DNA of 64,000 nucleotides from an uncultured Eubacterium sp. Its GTDB lineage: Bacteria > Bacillota > Clostridia > Lachnospirales > CAG-274. How positions within the stretch are numbered: the stretch's first letter is position 1; each line of letters opens with the position of its first letter. The translations under genes and the position numbers were made by a program. Under the pieces are notes generated by a model. That model was not told where the DNA came from. It did no database searches and was given only the letters and a program-made list of their open reading frames with translations. Positions 1-8,059 of the stretch are shown here, piece after piece. The stretch spans positions 62,001-126,000 of the forward strand of contig URXK01000003.1 in NCBI GenBank assembly GCA_900551755.1, read 5' to 3'.

Positions 1-1312
1 TCTGAGTTACTCTACCTTCCTCATACTGTTTGTCAACCCATTCCTTAATTTTAACTACAACTGGATGCTGTTTGCCAATTTTCTTGTCGCCTTCATATTT
101 AAAGTAGCTATTTATCCAATGAGCAATACCAGCAAGACCTGATGTCTTACCAACAGCAATCTTAACAGGTCTTTTTAAGAGAAGGTCTGTGTTAAATATG
201 TTATAAATTTCCTCGTTTTTAAGTATACCATCAGCGTGAATACCAGCTCTAGTAAGGTTGAAGTTATCTCCAACAAATGGTGTCATAGGAGGAATATCAT
301 AACCGATTTCCTTACGATAATAATCAGCAAGTTCAGTAATAATAGTAGTATCCATACCATCAAGAGTACCTCTAAGCTGAGCATATTCAAACACCATAGC
401 CTCAAGAGGAGTATTACCAGTTCTTTCACCTATACCAAATAAAGATGTATTAACACCACAACAACCATAAAGCCAAGCTGTTGTTGCGTTAGTAACAGCT
501 CTATAAAAGTCGTTGTGTCCGTGCCATTCAAGCAAGTGATTAGGTACACCAGCATAATGGTGTAAACCATATATAATACCAGATACACTTCGAGGAAGAA
601 CTGTACCTGGAGTATTAATACCATAACCCATAGTATCACAAGCTCTAATCTTAATTGGTACACCAGTTTCCTCATAAAGTTTCATAAGCTCTGATGCAAA
701 TGGTACAACAAAGCCGTAAAAATCGGCTCTTGTAATATCTTCAAAATGGCATCTAGGCTTAATACCTGTTTCTATACATTGGCGTATAATTGAAAGATAA
801 TGCTCCATTATCTCACTACGCTTCATATTCATTTTGTAGAAAATGTGATAGTCAGAACAACTAACAAGAATACCTGTTTCCTTAACACCTATAGACTTAA
901 CAAGTTCAAAGTCCTTTTTGTTAGCTCTAATCCAAGTTGTAACCTCAGGAAATCTGTAGTCCATTTCAAGACATTTATATACAGCGTCCTGGTCTTTTTT
1001 AGAATAAACAAAAAATTCACTTTGCTTTATAATACCCTTTGGACCACCAAGTCTATGTAACTGTCTATAAATATGCTCAATTTGCTTAACAGTATATGGT
1101 TCTCTTGATTGCTGACCATCTCTAAAAGTTGTATCTGTTATCCAAATTTCATCTGGCACATCCATAGGCACAATTCTATGGTTAAAAGCTATCTTAGGTA
1201 CTTCATCATAGCTATACAAATTATCATATAAATTAGGCTTATCTACATCTTGCAAGGGATAAACCGATTCTCGTCTTTCAATAACATTTGTCTTTGGATT
1301 AAAAATAAACAC
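1..1312 (-). CDS. Probable Re-citrate synthase / isopropylmalate-homocitrate synthase family (3' end cut by window)
   Basis: About 437 residues are visible and the reading frame is open to the window edge, so the C-terminus is missing. The protein is a DRE-TIM metallolyase: the metal-binding motif DTTFRDGQ lies near residues 60-67, a WHGHNDF motif with the HxH metal ligands follows in the second half, and GIGERTGNTPLEA follows that. The N-terminal block and the run around KQSEFFVYSKKDQDAVYKC resemble, from memory, the Clostridium kluyveri enzyme shown to be a Re-face-specific citrate synthase, rather than true LeuA. Such an enzyme would condense oxaloacetate and acetyl-CoA for glutamate synthesis in anaerobes. 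The GTG start is chosen because GGAGG lies 10 bases upstream and an overlapping ATG is out of frame. A 2-isopropylmalate or homocitrate synthase role remains possible. Confidence 0.8.
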   Translation of the reverse strand, partial: MFIFNPKTNVIERRESVYPLQDVDKPNLYDNLYSYDEVPKIAFNHRIVPMDVPDEIWITDTTFRDGQQSREPYTVKQIEHIYRQLHRLGGPKGIIKQSEFFVYSKKDQDAVYKCLEMDYRFPEVTTWIRANKKDFELVKSIGVKETGILVSCSDYHIFYKMNMKRSEIMEHYLSIIRQCIETGIKPRCHFEDITRADFYGFVVPFASELMKLYEETGVPIKIRACDTMGYGINTPGTVLPRSVSGIIYGLHHYAGVPNHLLEWHGHNDFYRAVTNATTAWLYGCCGVNTSLFGIGERTGNTPLEAMVFEYAQLRGTLDGMDTTIITELADYYRKEIGYDIPPMTPFVGDNFNLTRAGIHADGILKNEEIYNIFNTDLLLKRPVKIAVGKTSGLAGIAHWINSYFKYEGDKKIGKQHPVVVKIKEWVDKQYEEGRVTQ

Positions 1313-1336
1313 TCTGACTCCACCTCCATACCTTTA

Positions 1337-1364
1337 ATAATAACATATTTAAAATAATTGTCAA
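1337..1364 (-). promoter_or_regulatory. Sigma-A-type promoter for the citrate synthase-like gene
   Basis: On the minus strand TTGACA (1364-1359) and TATTAT (1342-1337) are separated by 16 bases. The predicted transcript start near 1330 would leave a leader of fewer than 20 bases before the GTG start, just enough for the GGAGG site. The rest of 1365-1483 is extremely AT-rich and I see no gene in it. Confidence 0.6.
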
Positions 1365-1483
1365 CCTTTATATTAAAATTTTTGCATAATTTTTTTATTA
1401 AATTGCAAAAATTATTGTTTATATAAGATTTTTATTATATTTAACATATATTTTTGAATTTAAAATATTTTTTTCTTTCATTT

Positions 1484-1747
1484 TTACATTCCAATCATTT
1501 TTAATAACATTCTCATTTGCTGTTTTTCTCTATCATTCATATTTTCCATTAAAGCATTTATCATTGCTTGCCTTTCATCCTTTGTAAATGTTATACCCTT
1601 AGGCAATGACTGTACAAAAGCAATAATCATTGCAATTTTTTCATCTGAAGATTTATTTTTCATATTTTCATTAAGACTTAAAAAAGCCTTTTTTGTATTA
1701 TAATCAAGACAGTCAAATGCTCTATTTTCAAAAATATTGTTATTCAT
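1484..1747 (-). CDS. Small hypothetical helical protein
   Basis: An 87-residue protein that I do not recognise. It is charged and predicted to be mostly helical, with no signal peptide, membrane segment or cysteine motif, and ends in a basic, methionine-rich stretch (QQMRMLLKMIGM). Its ATG overlaps the last 8 bases of the upstream hypothetical gene, so the two are probably translationally coupled and may form one functional unit. The phrase FTKDERQAMINALMENM looks amphipathic, compatible with a protein-protein interface. No function is proposed. Confidence 0.6.
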   Translation of the reverse strand: MNNNIFENRAFDCLDYNTKKAFLSLNENMKNKSSDEKIAMIIAFVQSLPKGITFTKDERQAMINALMENMNDREKQQMRMLLKMIGM

Positions 1748-2168
1748 TTACTCTTAAGCCCTCCACTAAATCAGTTATTTCCATTACTTTAACAAATACA
1801 TCAACCATTTTTTGTTTTCTTGTATCAAGTTCAGGTTTTATTGCTAATAACATTTTCTTTTTTATGCCATTATCTGGTGTGCCTGAAGCTGACATTACTC
1901 TAAAATTATTGACCAGTTTATCAATTTCCATTAACTTTACTATTAAGCCTAAATTCTTTTGATATGGCATATCAAGAAATGGTATGGCGTCCTTAATCTT
2001 ATTTAATGCTGTAGTTCCGTCCATCTTTTCTACTATTTCAGTACCATTTGTATTTGATGTAGTATTGTCTTGATTATTTACACTATTCATATTATTAACT
2101 AGTTTCATTACAGACAATATTTTTTCTATTTGTGAAGGGTCTATATTTAAGTTATTATTTTCTTCCAC
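1740..2168 (-). CDS. Hypothetical protein, partner of the downstream small ORF
   Basis: About 142 residues, not recognised. An asparagine- and threonine-rich low-complexity segment (roughly residues 30-45) separates a short N-terminal helix from a C-terminal part with a proline-containing motif DAIPFLDMPYQK and several hydrophobic heptads. There is no signal peptide or membrane segment. An ATG at 2174 is in frame, but the extended Shine-Dalgarno GAGGTGAT runs into it, whereas the GTG at 2168 sits 8 bases after GAGG and is preferred. The gene overlaps the next ORF by 8 bases. It lies just after the terminator of the methyltransferase gene with little room for a separate promoter. Confidence 0.6.
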   Translation of the reverse strand: MEENNNLNIDPSQIEKILSVMKLVNNMNSVNNQDNTTSNTNGTEIVEKMDGTTALNKIKDAIPFLDMPYQKNLGLIVKLMEIDKLVNNFRVMSASGTPDNGIKKKMLLAIKPELDTRKQKMVDVFVKVMEITDLVEGLRVNE

Positions 2169-2200
2169 ACTCATCACCTCAAAAAAGTATATGCAATGGC

Positions 2201-2234
2201 AAAAAAATAAATCCCATATTTAGGGATTTATTTT
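2201..2234 (-). terminator. Rho-independent terminator after the methyltransferase gene
   Basis: Perfect 12-bp stem (2204-2215 with 2223-2234) and a 7-base loop, followed on the minus strand by a run of seven T. It lies 5 bases after the stop of the methyltransferase gene. Confidence 0.8.
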
Positions 2235-2239
2235 AAAAA

Positions 2240-3409
2240 TCAATTTAATTTATCATTTAAAAGTTTATAAAGTGTAGGATTAATGTTATATTCATTTATT
2301 ATGTTCTTTAAATCTTCAATTAAGGCTTTGTTAGGCTTTTTATTTGTTTTCACAGACCTTATCATTATATTCTTAGGAGTATCCTCCAAATCTATAAATT
2401 CCATTACTTGAACCTTATATCCCATAATTTCTATTAATCTAGCTCTTATAGAATCAGTTAAAAGTGCAGAAAATCTTTCTTTTATTATACCGTGATTAAG
2501 CATAATATTCATATTATCATTTTTCATTTGATGAAAGAGTTCGTGTTGGCAACAAGGTACATTCATCATTACCTTACAACCCCATCTAATTCCGTGATAA
2601 ATTGCATAATCTGTTGCAGTATCGCAAGCGTGCAATGTTATAATCATAGAAATTCTTTCATCTGTATTTTCTATATTAGCTATATCCTCACAATAAAATT
2701 TAAGATTTTTAAAGCCAAACTTATCACTTAAAGAATTGCAATATTCAACAACATCTTTTTTAAGGTCGTAACCTCTAATCTCAACATTCTTTTTCTTAAT
2801 TTCATTAAAATAATGATACATTGCAAATGTTAAATAGCTTTTGCCACAACCCATATCAATAATAATAGAGTTTTCAGGCACTTCACCCTCAATATCTTTA
2901 AGCATTTCAAGAAATTTATTAATTTGTCTAAACTTCTTCTGTCTATGCTTAAGCACAACTCCATTTTTATCCATTAGTCCAAGCTGATACATCCAATCAA
3001 CAAATTGACCATCGCCTATAATATAGTTTTTGGCTTTATTGTGTGTTTTTGGTGTAGCCTTAGAATTAATATTATCCTTAATACCAGTTAATGTAAATTG
3101 CTTTTTCTTATTCATAAGTATTGTGCAATGCTTATTAGCTGTTATATTACACTGTTTAAAATTATCTTCCATAATTTTTAATATTTCAGATAATATTGTA
3201 TCAGTATCAACATTCTTATGAATTACTTTTTGACCAATATATTCAGATATTTGATAATTAAGTCTATCTTTAAGTAATATAGGTGTTATTTTAACCTTTG
3301 TTGCCTTATCTTCAGCTTTTTTTAAAGGATTACTTATTATTACATTTTCAATAGAATTTTTATCAATTAAACTTTCAAGTTGAACATTAATTTCTCTTAT
3401 GTCTAACAT
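2240..3409 (-). CDS. SAM-dependent methyltransferase (Methyltransf_32-like)
   Basis: About 389 residues. The C-terminal half is a Rossmann-type methyltransferase: motif I is the DMGCGKSYLTFAMYHYF segment, followed by an acidic motif (EIRGYDLKKDV) and a CDTATDYAI stretch characteristic of the TRMT13/PF13679-type family. Residues 1-130 form an unassigned N-terminal region that could bind substrate. RNA methylation is a reasonable guess from the family, but the substrate is unknown. An upstream in-frame start at 3445 would overlap the YlmC gene by 35 bases. The ATG at 3409 has GAGGAG 4 bases upstream and begins directly after the YlmC stop, so it is chosen. Confidence 0.75.
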   Translation of the reverse strand: MLDIREINVQLESLIDKNSIENVIISNPLKKAEDKATKVKITPILLKDRLNYQISEYIGQKVIHKNVDTDTILSEILKIMEDNFKQCNITANKHCTILMNKKKQFTLTGIKDNINSKATPKTHNKAKNYIIGDGQFVDWMYQLGLMDKNGVVLKHRQKKFRQINKFLEMLKDIEGEVPENSIIIDMGCGKSYLTFAMYHYFNEIKKKNVEIRGYDLKKDVVEYCNSLSDKFGFKNLKFYCEDIANIENTDERISMIITLHACDTATDYAIYHGIRWGCKVMMNVPCCQHELFHQMKNDNMNIMLNHGIIKERFSALLTDSIRARLIEIMGYKVQVMEFIDLEDTPKNIMIRSVKTNKKPNKALIEDLKNIINEYNINPTLYKLLNDKLN

Positions 3410-3410
3410 A

Positions 3411-3680
3411 TTACTCCTCACAAATTCTAATGCAATTTCTTGCATCTGTGTCTATTAACACAATATCATCACCAATTTTTACAACATTGCACCAGTTAAT
3501 ACAATATTCTTTCTTCTTGCCAACAAATGAAAATATACCATTGACAACAGGCACAATTATACTACATATACAGCCACTTTTGCAATCAACACTTACATCA
3601 GAAATACAGCCTATTTTACTGCCGTCTTTTATATTAATTACTTCCTTATTTATAAGTCGTCCGTTTAAGCCATTCCCCAT
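3411..3680 (-). CDS. ylmC: YlmC/YmxH family sporulation protein (PRC-barrel)
   Basis: An 89-residue PRC-barrel protein with the family pattern: an N-terminal GRLINKEVINIKDGSKIG strand pair, then the VDCKSGCICSIIVP segment and a C-terminal basic-acidic strand containing DDIVLIDTD. YlmC/YmxH proteins are conserved in endospore formers; their role in sporulation is known only loosely. Three cysteines (CKSGC and ICSI) fall in the middle. The ATG follows a GGTGAT ribosome-binding site. The methyltransferase gene starts one base after its stop, so both are likely cotranscribed. Confidence 0.8.
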   Translation of the reverse strand: MGNGLNGRLINKEVINIKDGSKIGCISDVSVDCKSGCICSIIVPVVNGIFSFVGKKKEYCINWCNVVKIGDDIVLIDTDARNCIRICEE

Positions 3681-3709
3681 ATAATCACCATATTAAATAA
3701 TATAGTTAT

Positions 3710-4510
3710 TTATATGCAAAATCCAATCCTTTTAAGCCAATTGCAATATAATCCAAACCACTGGTCAGTTCCTTCAACGCCTTCGGCAAGGTCAAGACCG
3801 TGTTTACCATTAGGAAAAATGTGCATTTCAAAAGAGCAACCCTTTTCTTTAAGTGCCATACCCATTTCTAAGGAATTTCTACAATCTACACTTTTATCTT
3901 CAAATGTATGCCATATAAAAACTGGAGGCATATCTTCTCTAACAGAATATTCCGCTGATAATGGTTTTCTTAAATCATCATTACCACCAGAGATATTATC
4001 ACCTGAACGCTTGTGACCAATTTCTGTGCTTACTGTAACAACTGGATAACACATACCTAAAGCATTAGGCTTAGCTGATACCTTATCAATATTATCAATA
4101 GGCTCATACTCATAGTGGTCATAATGTTCAGCAGTTATGGCTGATAAATGACCACCAGCACTAAAGCCCATAATTCCTATTTTATCTTCAATTATATTAT
4201 ACTTCTTAGCATTGTATCTTATATAACGCATTGCCCTTTTGCTATCCCACAAATAAATTGGATGAGAATATGGAGCAACTCTATAATACAAAACAAAGGC
4301 ACTAATACCAATTTCATTTAATTTTTTTGCAATATTTGCACCCTCGTGGTCAGACAAATGGTCATATCCTCCACCAGGTATAATTAAAAAACAACTATGT
4401 AATTTACCATCTTTTATAACAAATTCTTCAAGTTCAGGTTTGTTAATATTATGCTGATTTTGGTATTCTTCATTATAGCCTAAAGGTGTACCATTCCATA
4501 TATTTATCAT
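3710..4510 (-). CDS. Alpha/beta hydrolase, acetyl-esterase (BD-FAE) type
   Basis: A 266-residue alpha/beta hydrolase without a signal peptide, so cytoplasmic. The oxyanion-hole segment PGGGYDHLSDHEG lies near residues 46-58. The nucleophile elbow is GFSAGG near residue 117, the catalytic aspartate is probably in HTFEDKSVD, and the histidine in PNGKHGLD. This arrangement is typical of bacterial esterases that remove acetyl groups from imported xylo-oligosaccharides or other sugars, though the actual substrate cannot be read from sequence. It lies 10 bases after map and may be in the same transcript. Confidence 0.8.
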   Translation of the reverse strand: MINIWNGTPLGYNEEYQNQHNINKPELEEFVIKDGKLHSCFLIIPGGGYDHLSDHEGANIAKKLNEIGISAFVLYYRVAPYSHPIYLWDSKRAMRYIRYNAKKYNIIEDKIGIMGFSAGGHLSAITAEHYDHYEYEPIDNIDKVSAKPNALGMCYPVVTVSTEIGHKRSGDNISGGNDDLRKPLSAEYSVREDMPPVFIWHTFEDKSVDCRNSLEMGMALKEKGCSFEMHIFPNGKHGLDLAEGVEGTDQWFGLYCNWLKRIGFCI

Positions 4511-4519
4511 AATATACCT

Positions 4520-5395
4520 CTATTTAGTAATAATCTCGTAACCATCTTCTGTTACAAGAACTGTATGTTCCCACTGAGCAGAAAGACTACCATCAGCTGT
4601 TGTCACAGTCCAACCATCTGTTCTTGAAACATTACAATCCCAAGTGCCAGCATTAATCATAGGCTCAACTGTAAACATCATACCAGGAACCATAACCATT
4701 GTCTTTCTATTAGTTCTGAAATGATTTACAATAGGGTCTTCGTGGAACTTAAGACCTACGCCGTGGCCACACAATGACCTAACTACACCATAACCGTTTT
4801 TATCTGCAATGTCATTTATAACATTACCAATATCACCAATAGGTCTATAAGGTTTAACAGCTTTAATACCTGCCATCATACACTCTTTTGTAACTTCAAC
4901 TAATTTTTTTGCTTCATCACTTACATTACCTATCATATACATTCTGCTCATATCAGAATAATAGCCATTAAGTATTGTAGTAACATCAATGTTTACAATA
5001 TCACCATCTTTTAATATTTCTCTCTTGCTAGGTATACCGTGGCAAACAACATTATTAATAGATGTACAGCAATGCTTTGGAAAATCACCATACTTATAAG
5101 GTGCACATATACCACCAGCCTCTGTTGTCATCTTATATACAAGCTGGTCAATATCTTCTGTACTTATACCAGCTTTTACATAGTCATCAAGAGCATCCAT
5201 AATGGCAACAGAAACCTTAGCACTTTCTCTAACGCCTTGTATTTGCTCAGGAGATAATATTAAGTGTCTGTCTGGAATTGGATAAGCACCTTCTACAAAT
5301 TCCTTTAAATTTTCTTCGTCACTTCTTTCGTGGCAAGCCTTATACTTTTTGCCACAACCACACCAACACTTATCATTTCTACCTATTTTAAACAT
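4520..5395 (-). CDS. map: Methionine aminopeptidase type I with N-terminal SEC-C motif
   Basis: A 291-residue enzyme that removes the initiator methionine from nascent proteins. Residues 1-25 form a SEC-C zinc motif (CWCGCGKKYKACH), commonly fused to Map in clostridia and thought to aid ribosome or metal binding. The M24 peptidase fold follows, with the metal ligands in NIDVTTILNGYYSDMSR, HGVGLKFHE, FTVEPMIN and QWEHTVLV. The start overlaps the end of the upstream DUF2161 gene by 13 bases, with GAGG about 8 bases before the ATG. It is a longer form than the SEC-C-less Map of many Gram-positives. Confidence 0.92.
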   Translation of the reverse strand: MFKIGRNDKCWCGCGKKYKACHERSDEENLKEFVEGAYPIPDRHLILSPEQIQGVRESAKVSVAIMDALDDYVKAGISTEDIDQLVYKMTTEAGGICAPYKYGDFPKHCCTSINNVVCHGIPSKREILKDGDIVNIDVTTILNGYYSDMSRMYMIGNVSDEAKKLVEVTKECMMAGIKAVKPYRPIGDIGNVINDIADKNGYGVVRSLCGHGVGLKFHEDPIVNHFRTNRKTMVMVPGMMFTVEPMINAGTWDCNVSRTDGWTVTTADGSLSAQWEHTVLVTEDGYEIITK

Positions 5396-6072
5396 AACTC
5401 TGCCTCTTTTCTATAAAATTCAACTACATCTTTGTAGTCCTTTTCATTTAAAAAATTTCTGCCTCTTTCATTGGCAGTGTATACACCCTTGTCTACTCTC
5501 ACAAAAAAATCATAATGATTTCGTTGTAAAACAGCTTTTATATTATCTTTGCATTCTCTAGTTTTAATTGTACCATATTTTTCTATGTAACATAAGGCTG
5601 CTATAAGACTTTCTTTATGAGCAGTCACTATCTTTCGCCTAGATTGTCCCCCTAAATTAAGGGACATTTTTCTAACACTAACTTCCTTAACAATACCTTT
5701 TCGATATTCCTGTTTTTTCTTAGTATCTTCTCCCTTAGGCTCAAGAACAACATCAACTCTTTTTGTAGAATTTAGCACAACTAAAAGACCACATTCTAAA
5801 GCTCTTAAAATATCTAGTTTCTTTTTAAATTCTGCACTTCTCATATTTTTAGGTCTAGGAATTACAGCATAAACATAGGGTGTCATTTTCTTTCTATTAA
5901 CAAGTTGATATACCAGCTCAATAGTAAAGCCTCTTTTAAGCTCGCATATAACAACTATATCATCTTTACTTGCAACAATGTCACAATCTCTAACTTCAGC
6001 ATCAACTTTAAAGCCTAATTCACTAAAAAATCGTTGAACAGGTAAATATAAATCTGTTTCATTTTTTATCAT
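5383..6072 (-). CDS. DUF2161 family protein (predicted nuclease-like fold)
   Basis: A 229-residue protein matching the DUF2161 pattern: an N-terminal restriction-endonuclease-like half with ETDLYLPVQRFFSELGFKV, then the acid-rich core RDCDIVASKDDIVVICELKRG. The D...ExK spacing there resembles a PD-(D/E)XK active site. The C-terminal half, after about residue 130, is basic and looks like a winged helix. It is sandwiched with one-base overlaps between pepP and map, so it belongs to a peptide-maturation operon by position only. Nuclease activity is inference; the family is functionally uncharacterised as far as I know. Confidence 0.7.
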   Translation of the reverse strand: MIKNETDLYLPVQRFFSELGFKVDAEVRDCDIVASKDDIVVICELKRGFTIELVYQLVNRKKMTPYVYAVIPRPKNMRSAEFKKKLDILRALECGLLVVLNSTKRVDVVLEPKGEDTKKKQEYRKGIVKEVSVRKMSLNLGGQSRRKIVTAHKESLIAALCYIEKYGTIKTRECKDNIKAVLQRNHYDFFVRVDKGVYTANERGRNFLNEKDYKDVVEFYRKEAELCLK

Positions 6073-7319
6073 TATTTATTACCTGCCATAAAGTTTTCAA
6101 TTTCATCAACAGTTCTTATTATATCTTTAGAAAGAACTTCGCAACCGTCTTTAGTCACAATAACATTGTCTTCAATTCTTATTCCGATTTCTTCTTCAGC
6201 TATATATAACCCAGGCTCTACAGTAAATACCATACCCTCCTGCAAAAGCCCCTCATTATGTCTGCCTACATCGTGAGTTTCTAATCCAAGCATATGGCTT
6301 ACACCGTGATAATAATATTTGCTGACTTCTTCATCAGATGATATAAGGCCAATTTTCTTAAGTTCAACAGCATAATGTTCTCTTAATATTTCATTAAGTC
6401 TTTTAAATTCAAGATTTGGCTTAATAGCTTTTATTACTTTTTGTTGACCTTCAAGAACAATGTTATAAATTTGTTTTTGTCTTTCTGTAAATTTACCATT
6501 TACAGGAAATGTTCTTGTAATATCTCCATTATAATATTCCCACTGAGCACCTACATCAAATAAAATAAGGTCACTATCCTTTGTTTTACAATTATTATCA
6601 GAATAATGCAGTGTTGTACCATTTTTGCCACTAGCGGCTATAGACTTAAACGCAAAATCCTTAACACCATTTTTCTTTAATTCAAAATCAAAATATGCCT
6701 CAATTTCGTATTCCATCATACCAGCTTTAGAATTTGACATCATAGAATATATACCTTTTTTAGTAATATTAATTGCTTTCTTTATTTTTTCAACCTCACA
6801 AGGCTCTTTTAACATTCTAAATTCAGCAATAATATTATGAGCATTAATAAAATTAATATATGGATAATTATTTTTGATTTTACTACTTAATGAAAAAGCA
6901 TCACCACTATTATTGAAATCTCTATTTTCAAAATCCATATAAACATTTTCAATTCTTTTATTAAACATATATGTTGCCAAATTTTCATCAAACTCATCTA
7001 GGTAGGCTGTATTTTCAATACCACTTACTTCTGTTACTTCGTTTGGTAACATTACAGCTCCAACCCACTTAGCTTTTATTTCATCATATCGTTCAATAAA
7101 AATAAGAGTTTCTTTAACTTCACCTTTTTTGTATAACATTAATATCATATTTTGTCTATCAAGACCTGTCATATAATAAAAATTTCTTAATGGCGTAAAC
7201 TGATAATTTTCATCACCTAATTTTTTAGGAGCTTTACCACTAAAAAGAATGGCAATAGAATTATCTTTCATTTCTTTAAATAACTTATTTCTATTATTTA
7301 TAAAAAAGTTACTATCCAT
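6072..7319 (-). CDS. pepP: Xaa-Pro aminopeptidase (aminopeptidase P, M24B)
   Basis: About 415 residues. An N-terminal aminopeptidase-P domain (NYQFTPLRNFYYMTGLDR) precedes the catalytic M24 domain. The dinuclear metal ligands lie in LFDVGAQWEYYNGDITRTF, the HGVSHMLGLETHDVG histidine block, FTVEPGLYI and GIRIEDNV. It cleaves the N-terminal residue before proline from peptides in the cytoplasm. The ATG at 7319 has GGAG 9 bases upstream; a TTG five codons earlier has no usable site. Its stop overlaps the start of the DUF2161 gene, indicating translational coupling. Confidence 0.92.
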   Translation of the reverse strand: MDSNFFINNRNKLFKEMKDNSIAILFSGKAPKKLGDENYQFTPLRNFYYMTGLDRQNMILMLYKKGEVKETLIFIERYDEIKAKWVGAVMLPNEVTEVSGIENTAYLDEFDENLATYMFNKRIENVYMDFENRDFNNSGDAFSLSSKIKNNYPYINFINAHNIIAEFRMLKEPCEVEKIKKAINITKKGIYSMMSNSKAGMMEYEIEAYFDFELKKNGVKDFAFKSIAASGKNGTTLHYSDNNCKTKDSDLILFDVGAQWEYYNGDITRTFPVNGKFTERQKQIYNIVLEGQQKVIKAIKPNLEFKRLNEILREHYAVELKKIGLISSDEEVSKYYYHGVSHMLGLETHDVGRHNEGLLQEGMVFTVEPGLYIAEEEIGIRIEDNVIVTKDGCEVLSKDIIRTVDEIENFMAGNK

Positions 7320-7397
7320 AACAATCAACTCCAATCAAAGTAATGGAATAATGCCTATACTTATATTAAGTTAGACAATGCTTATTTAATTATATTA

Positions 7398-7595
7398 CTA
7401 TTTTAAAAATTTTTCAACATAATTAACAAAATCCATTACTCTAAATTTAACATTTACATCTTCAATATCTTTTAAATCTTCATTTTCAATCCTTTTGCCA
7501 TTATTATCAATAGATAAATCCACAATATCAAGCCATACACTGTTTTCTGCCAATAATGTAATTCCAAATAAAAATAAACATAATAATCTTTTCAA
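7398..7595 (-). CDS. Small exported hypothetical protein
   Basis: About 65 residues. A basic N-terminus and a hydrophobic core (KRLLCLFLFGITLL) followed by AENS form a plausible Sec signal peptide, possibly cleaved after the alanine. The mature part is only about 45 residues, acidic, and not recognised. A GTG at 7604 is in frame, but the GAGG site overlaps it. The TTG at 7595 is 8 bases downstream of GAGG and also gives the better signal peptide, so it is preferred. It could be a processed peptide or a fragment of a longer exported protein. Confidence 0.5.
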   Translation of the reverse strand: MKRLLCLFLFGITLLAENSVWLDIVDLSIDNNGKRIENEDLKDIEDVNVKFRVMDFVNYVEKFLK

Positions 7596-7642
7596 AATTT
7601 TCACCTCATAAAGAAGTATTGACTATTAATATTTTTTTATAC

Positions 7643-7670
7643 AAAAAAGGTTCACAGTAAACTATGAACC
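7643..7670 (-). terminator. Terminator of the amt-glnB operon
   Basis: Inverted repeat GGTTCA...TGAACC (7649-7654 and 7665-7670) with extra inner pairing, followed on the minus strand by six T (7648-7643). It lies 10 bases after the P-II stop codon. Confidence 0.8.
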
Positions 7671-7680
7671 CTTTAAAAAC

Positions 7681-8040
7681 TTATTTATTTGTTTCTGGCT
7701 GTATAGCAGAAGCACCTGTTTCCTTAGTTCTTATTCTCATAGCTGTTTTTATATCGTATGAGAATATTTTGCCATCACCAGGATTACCTGTATAAGCAGC
7801 CTTTTGAATAACATCAATAGTTTTCTGTTCCCATTCTTCATCTGAAACAACAATTTCAAACTTAATCTTAGGCAACATATTAATATCAACTTCCTGACCT
7901 CTTACAAATTGCACATAGCCTCTTTGTGTACCACAACCCATTACTTGATACACTGTTATGCCGTGTACATCAATATCTTGCAAGGCTTGTTTTACATCTT
8001 CAAATTTATCTTCTCTAACAATTGCTTCTATCTTAATCAT
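7681..8040 (-). CDS. glnB: P-II nitrogen regulatory protein
   Basis: A 119-residue P-II signalling protein. The N-terminal strand MIKIEAIVREDKFEDV, the T-loop start VMGCGTQRGY, the B-loop GNPGDGKIF and the C-terminal IRTKETG are all present, so ATP and 2-oxoglutarate binding is expected. The T-loop tyrosine that is uridylylated in proteobacteria is replaced: the sequence reads RGQEVDINML. Control by uridylylation is therefore unlikely and direct effector sensing more likely. It is 19 bases downstream of amt, and AmtB-GlnK pairing implies that it plugs or releases the transporter according to nitrogen status. Confidence 0.92.
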   Translation of the reverse strand: MIKIEAIVREDKFEDVKQALQDIDVHGITVYQVMGCGTQRGYVQFVRGQEVDINMLPKIKFEIVVSDEEWEQKTIDVIQKAAYTGNPGDGKIFSYDIKTAMRIRTKETGASAIQPETNK

Positions 8041-8059
8041 AATTTACACCCCTTATTTA

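Noticed and set aside
430-675. Minus-strand 81-residue ORF within the Re-citrate synthase-like gene
   Set aside because: It is out of frame with the long open reading frame that shows clear family motifs.
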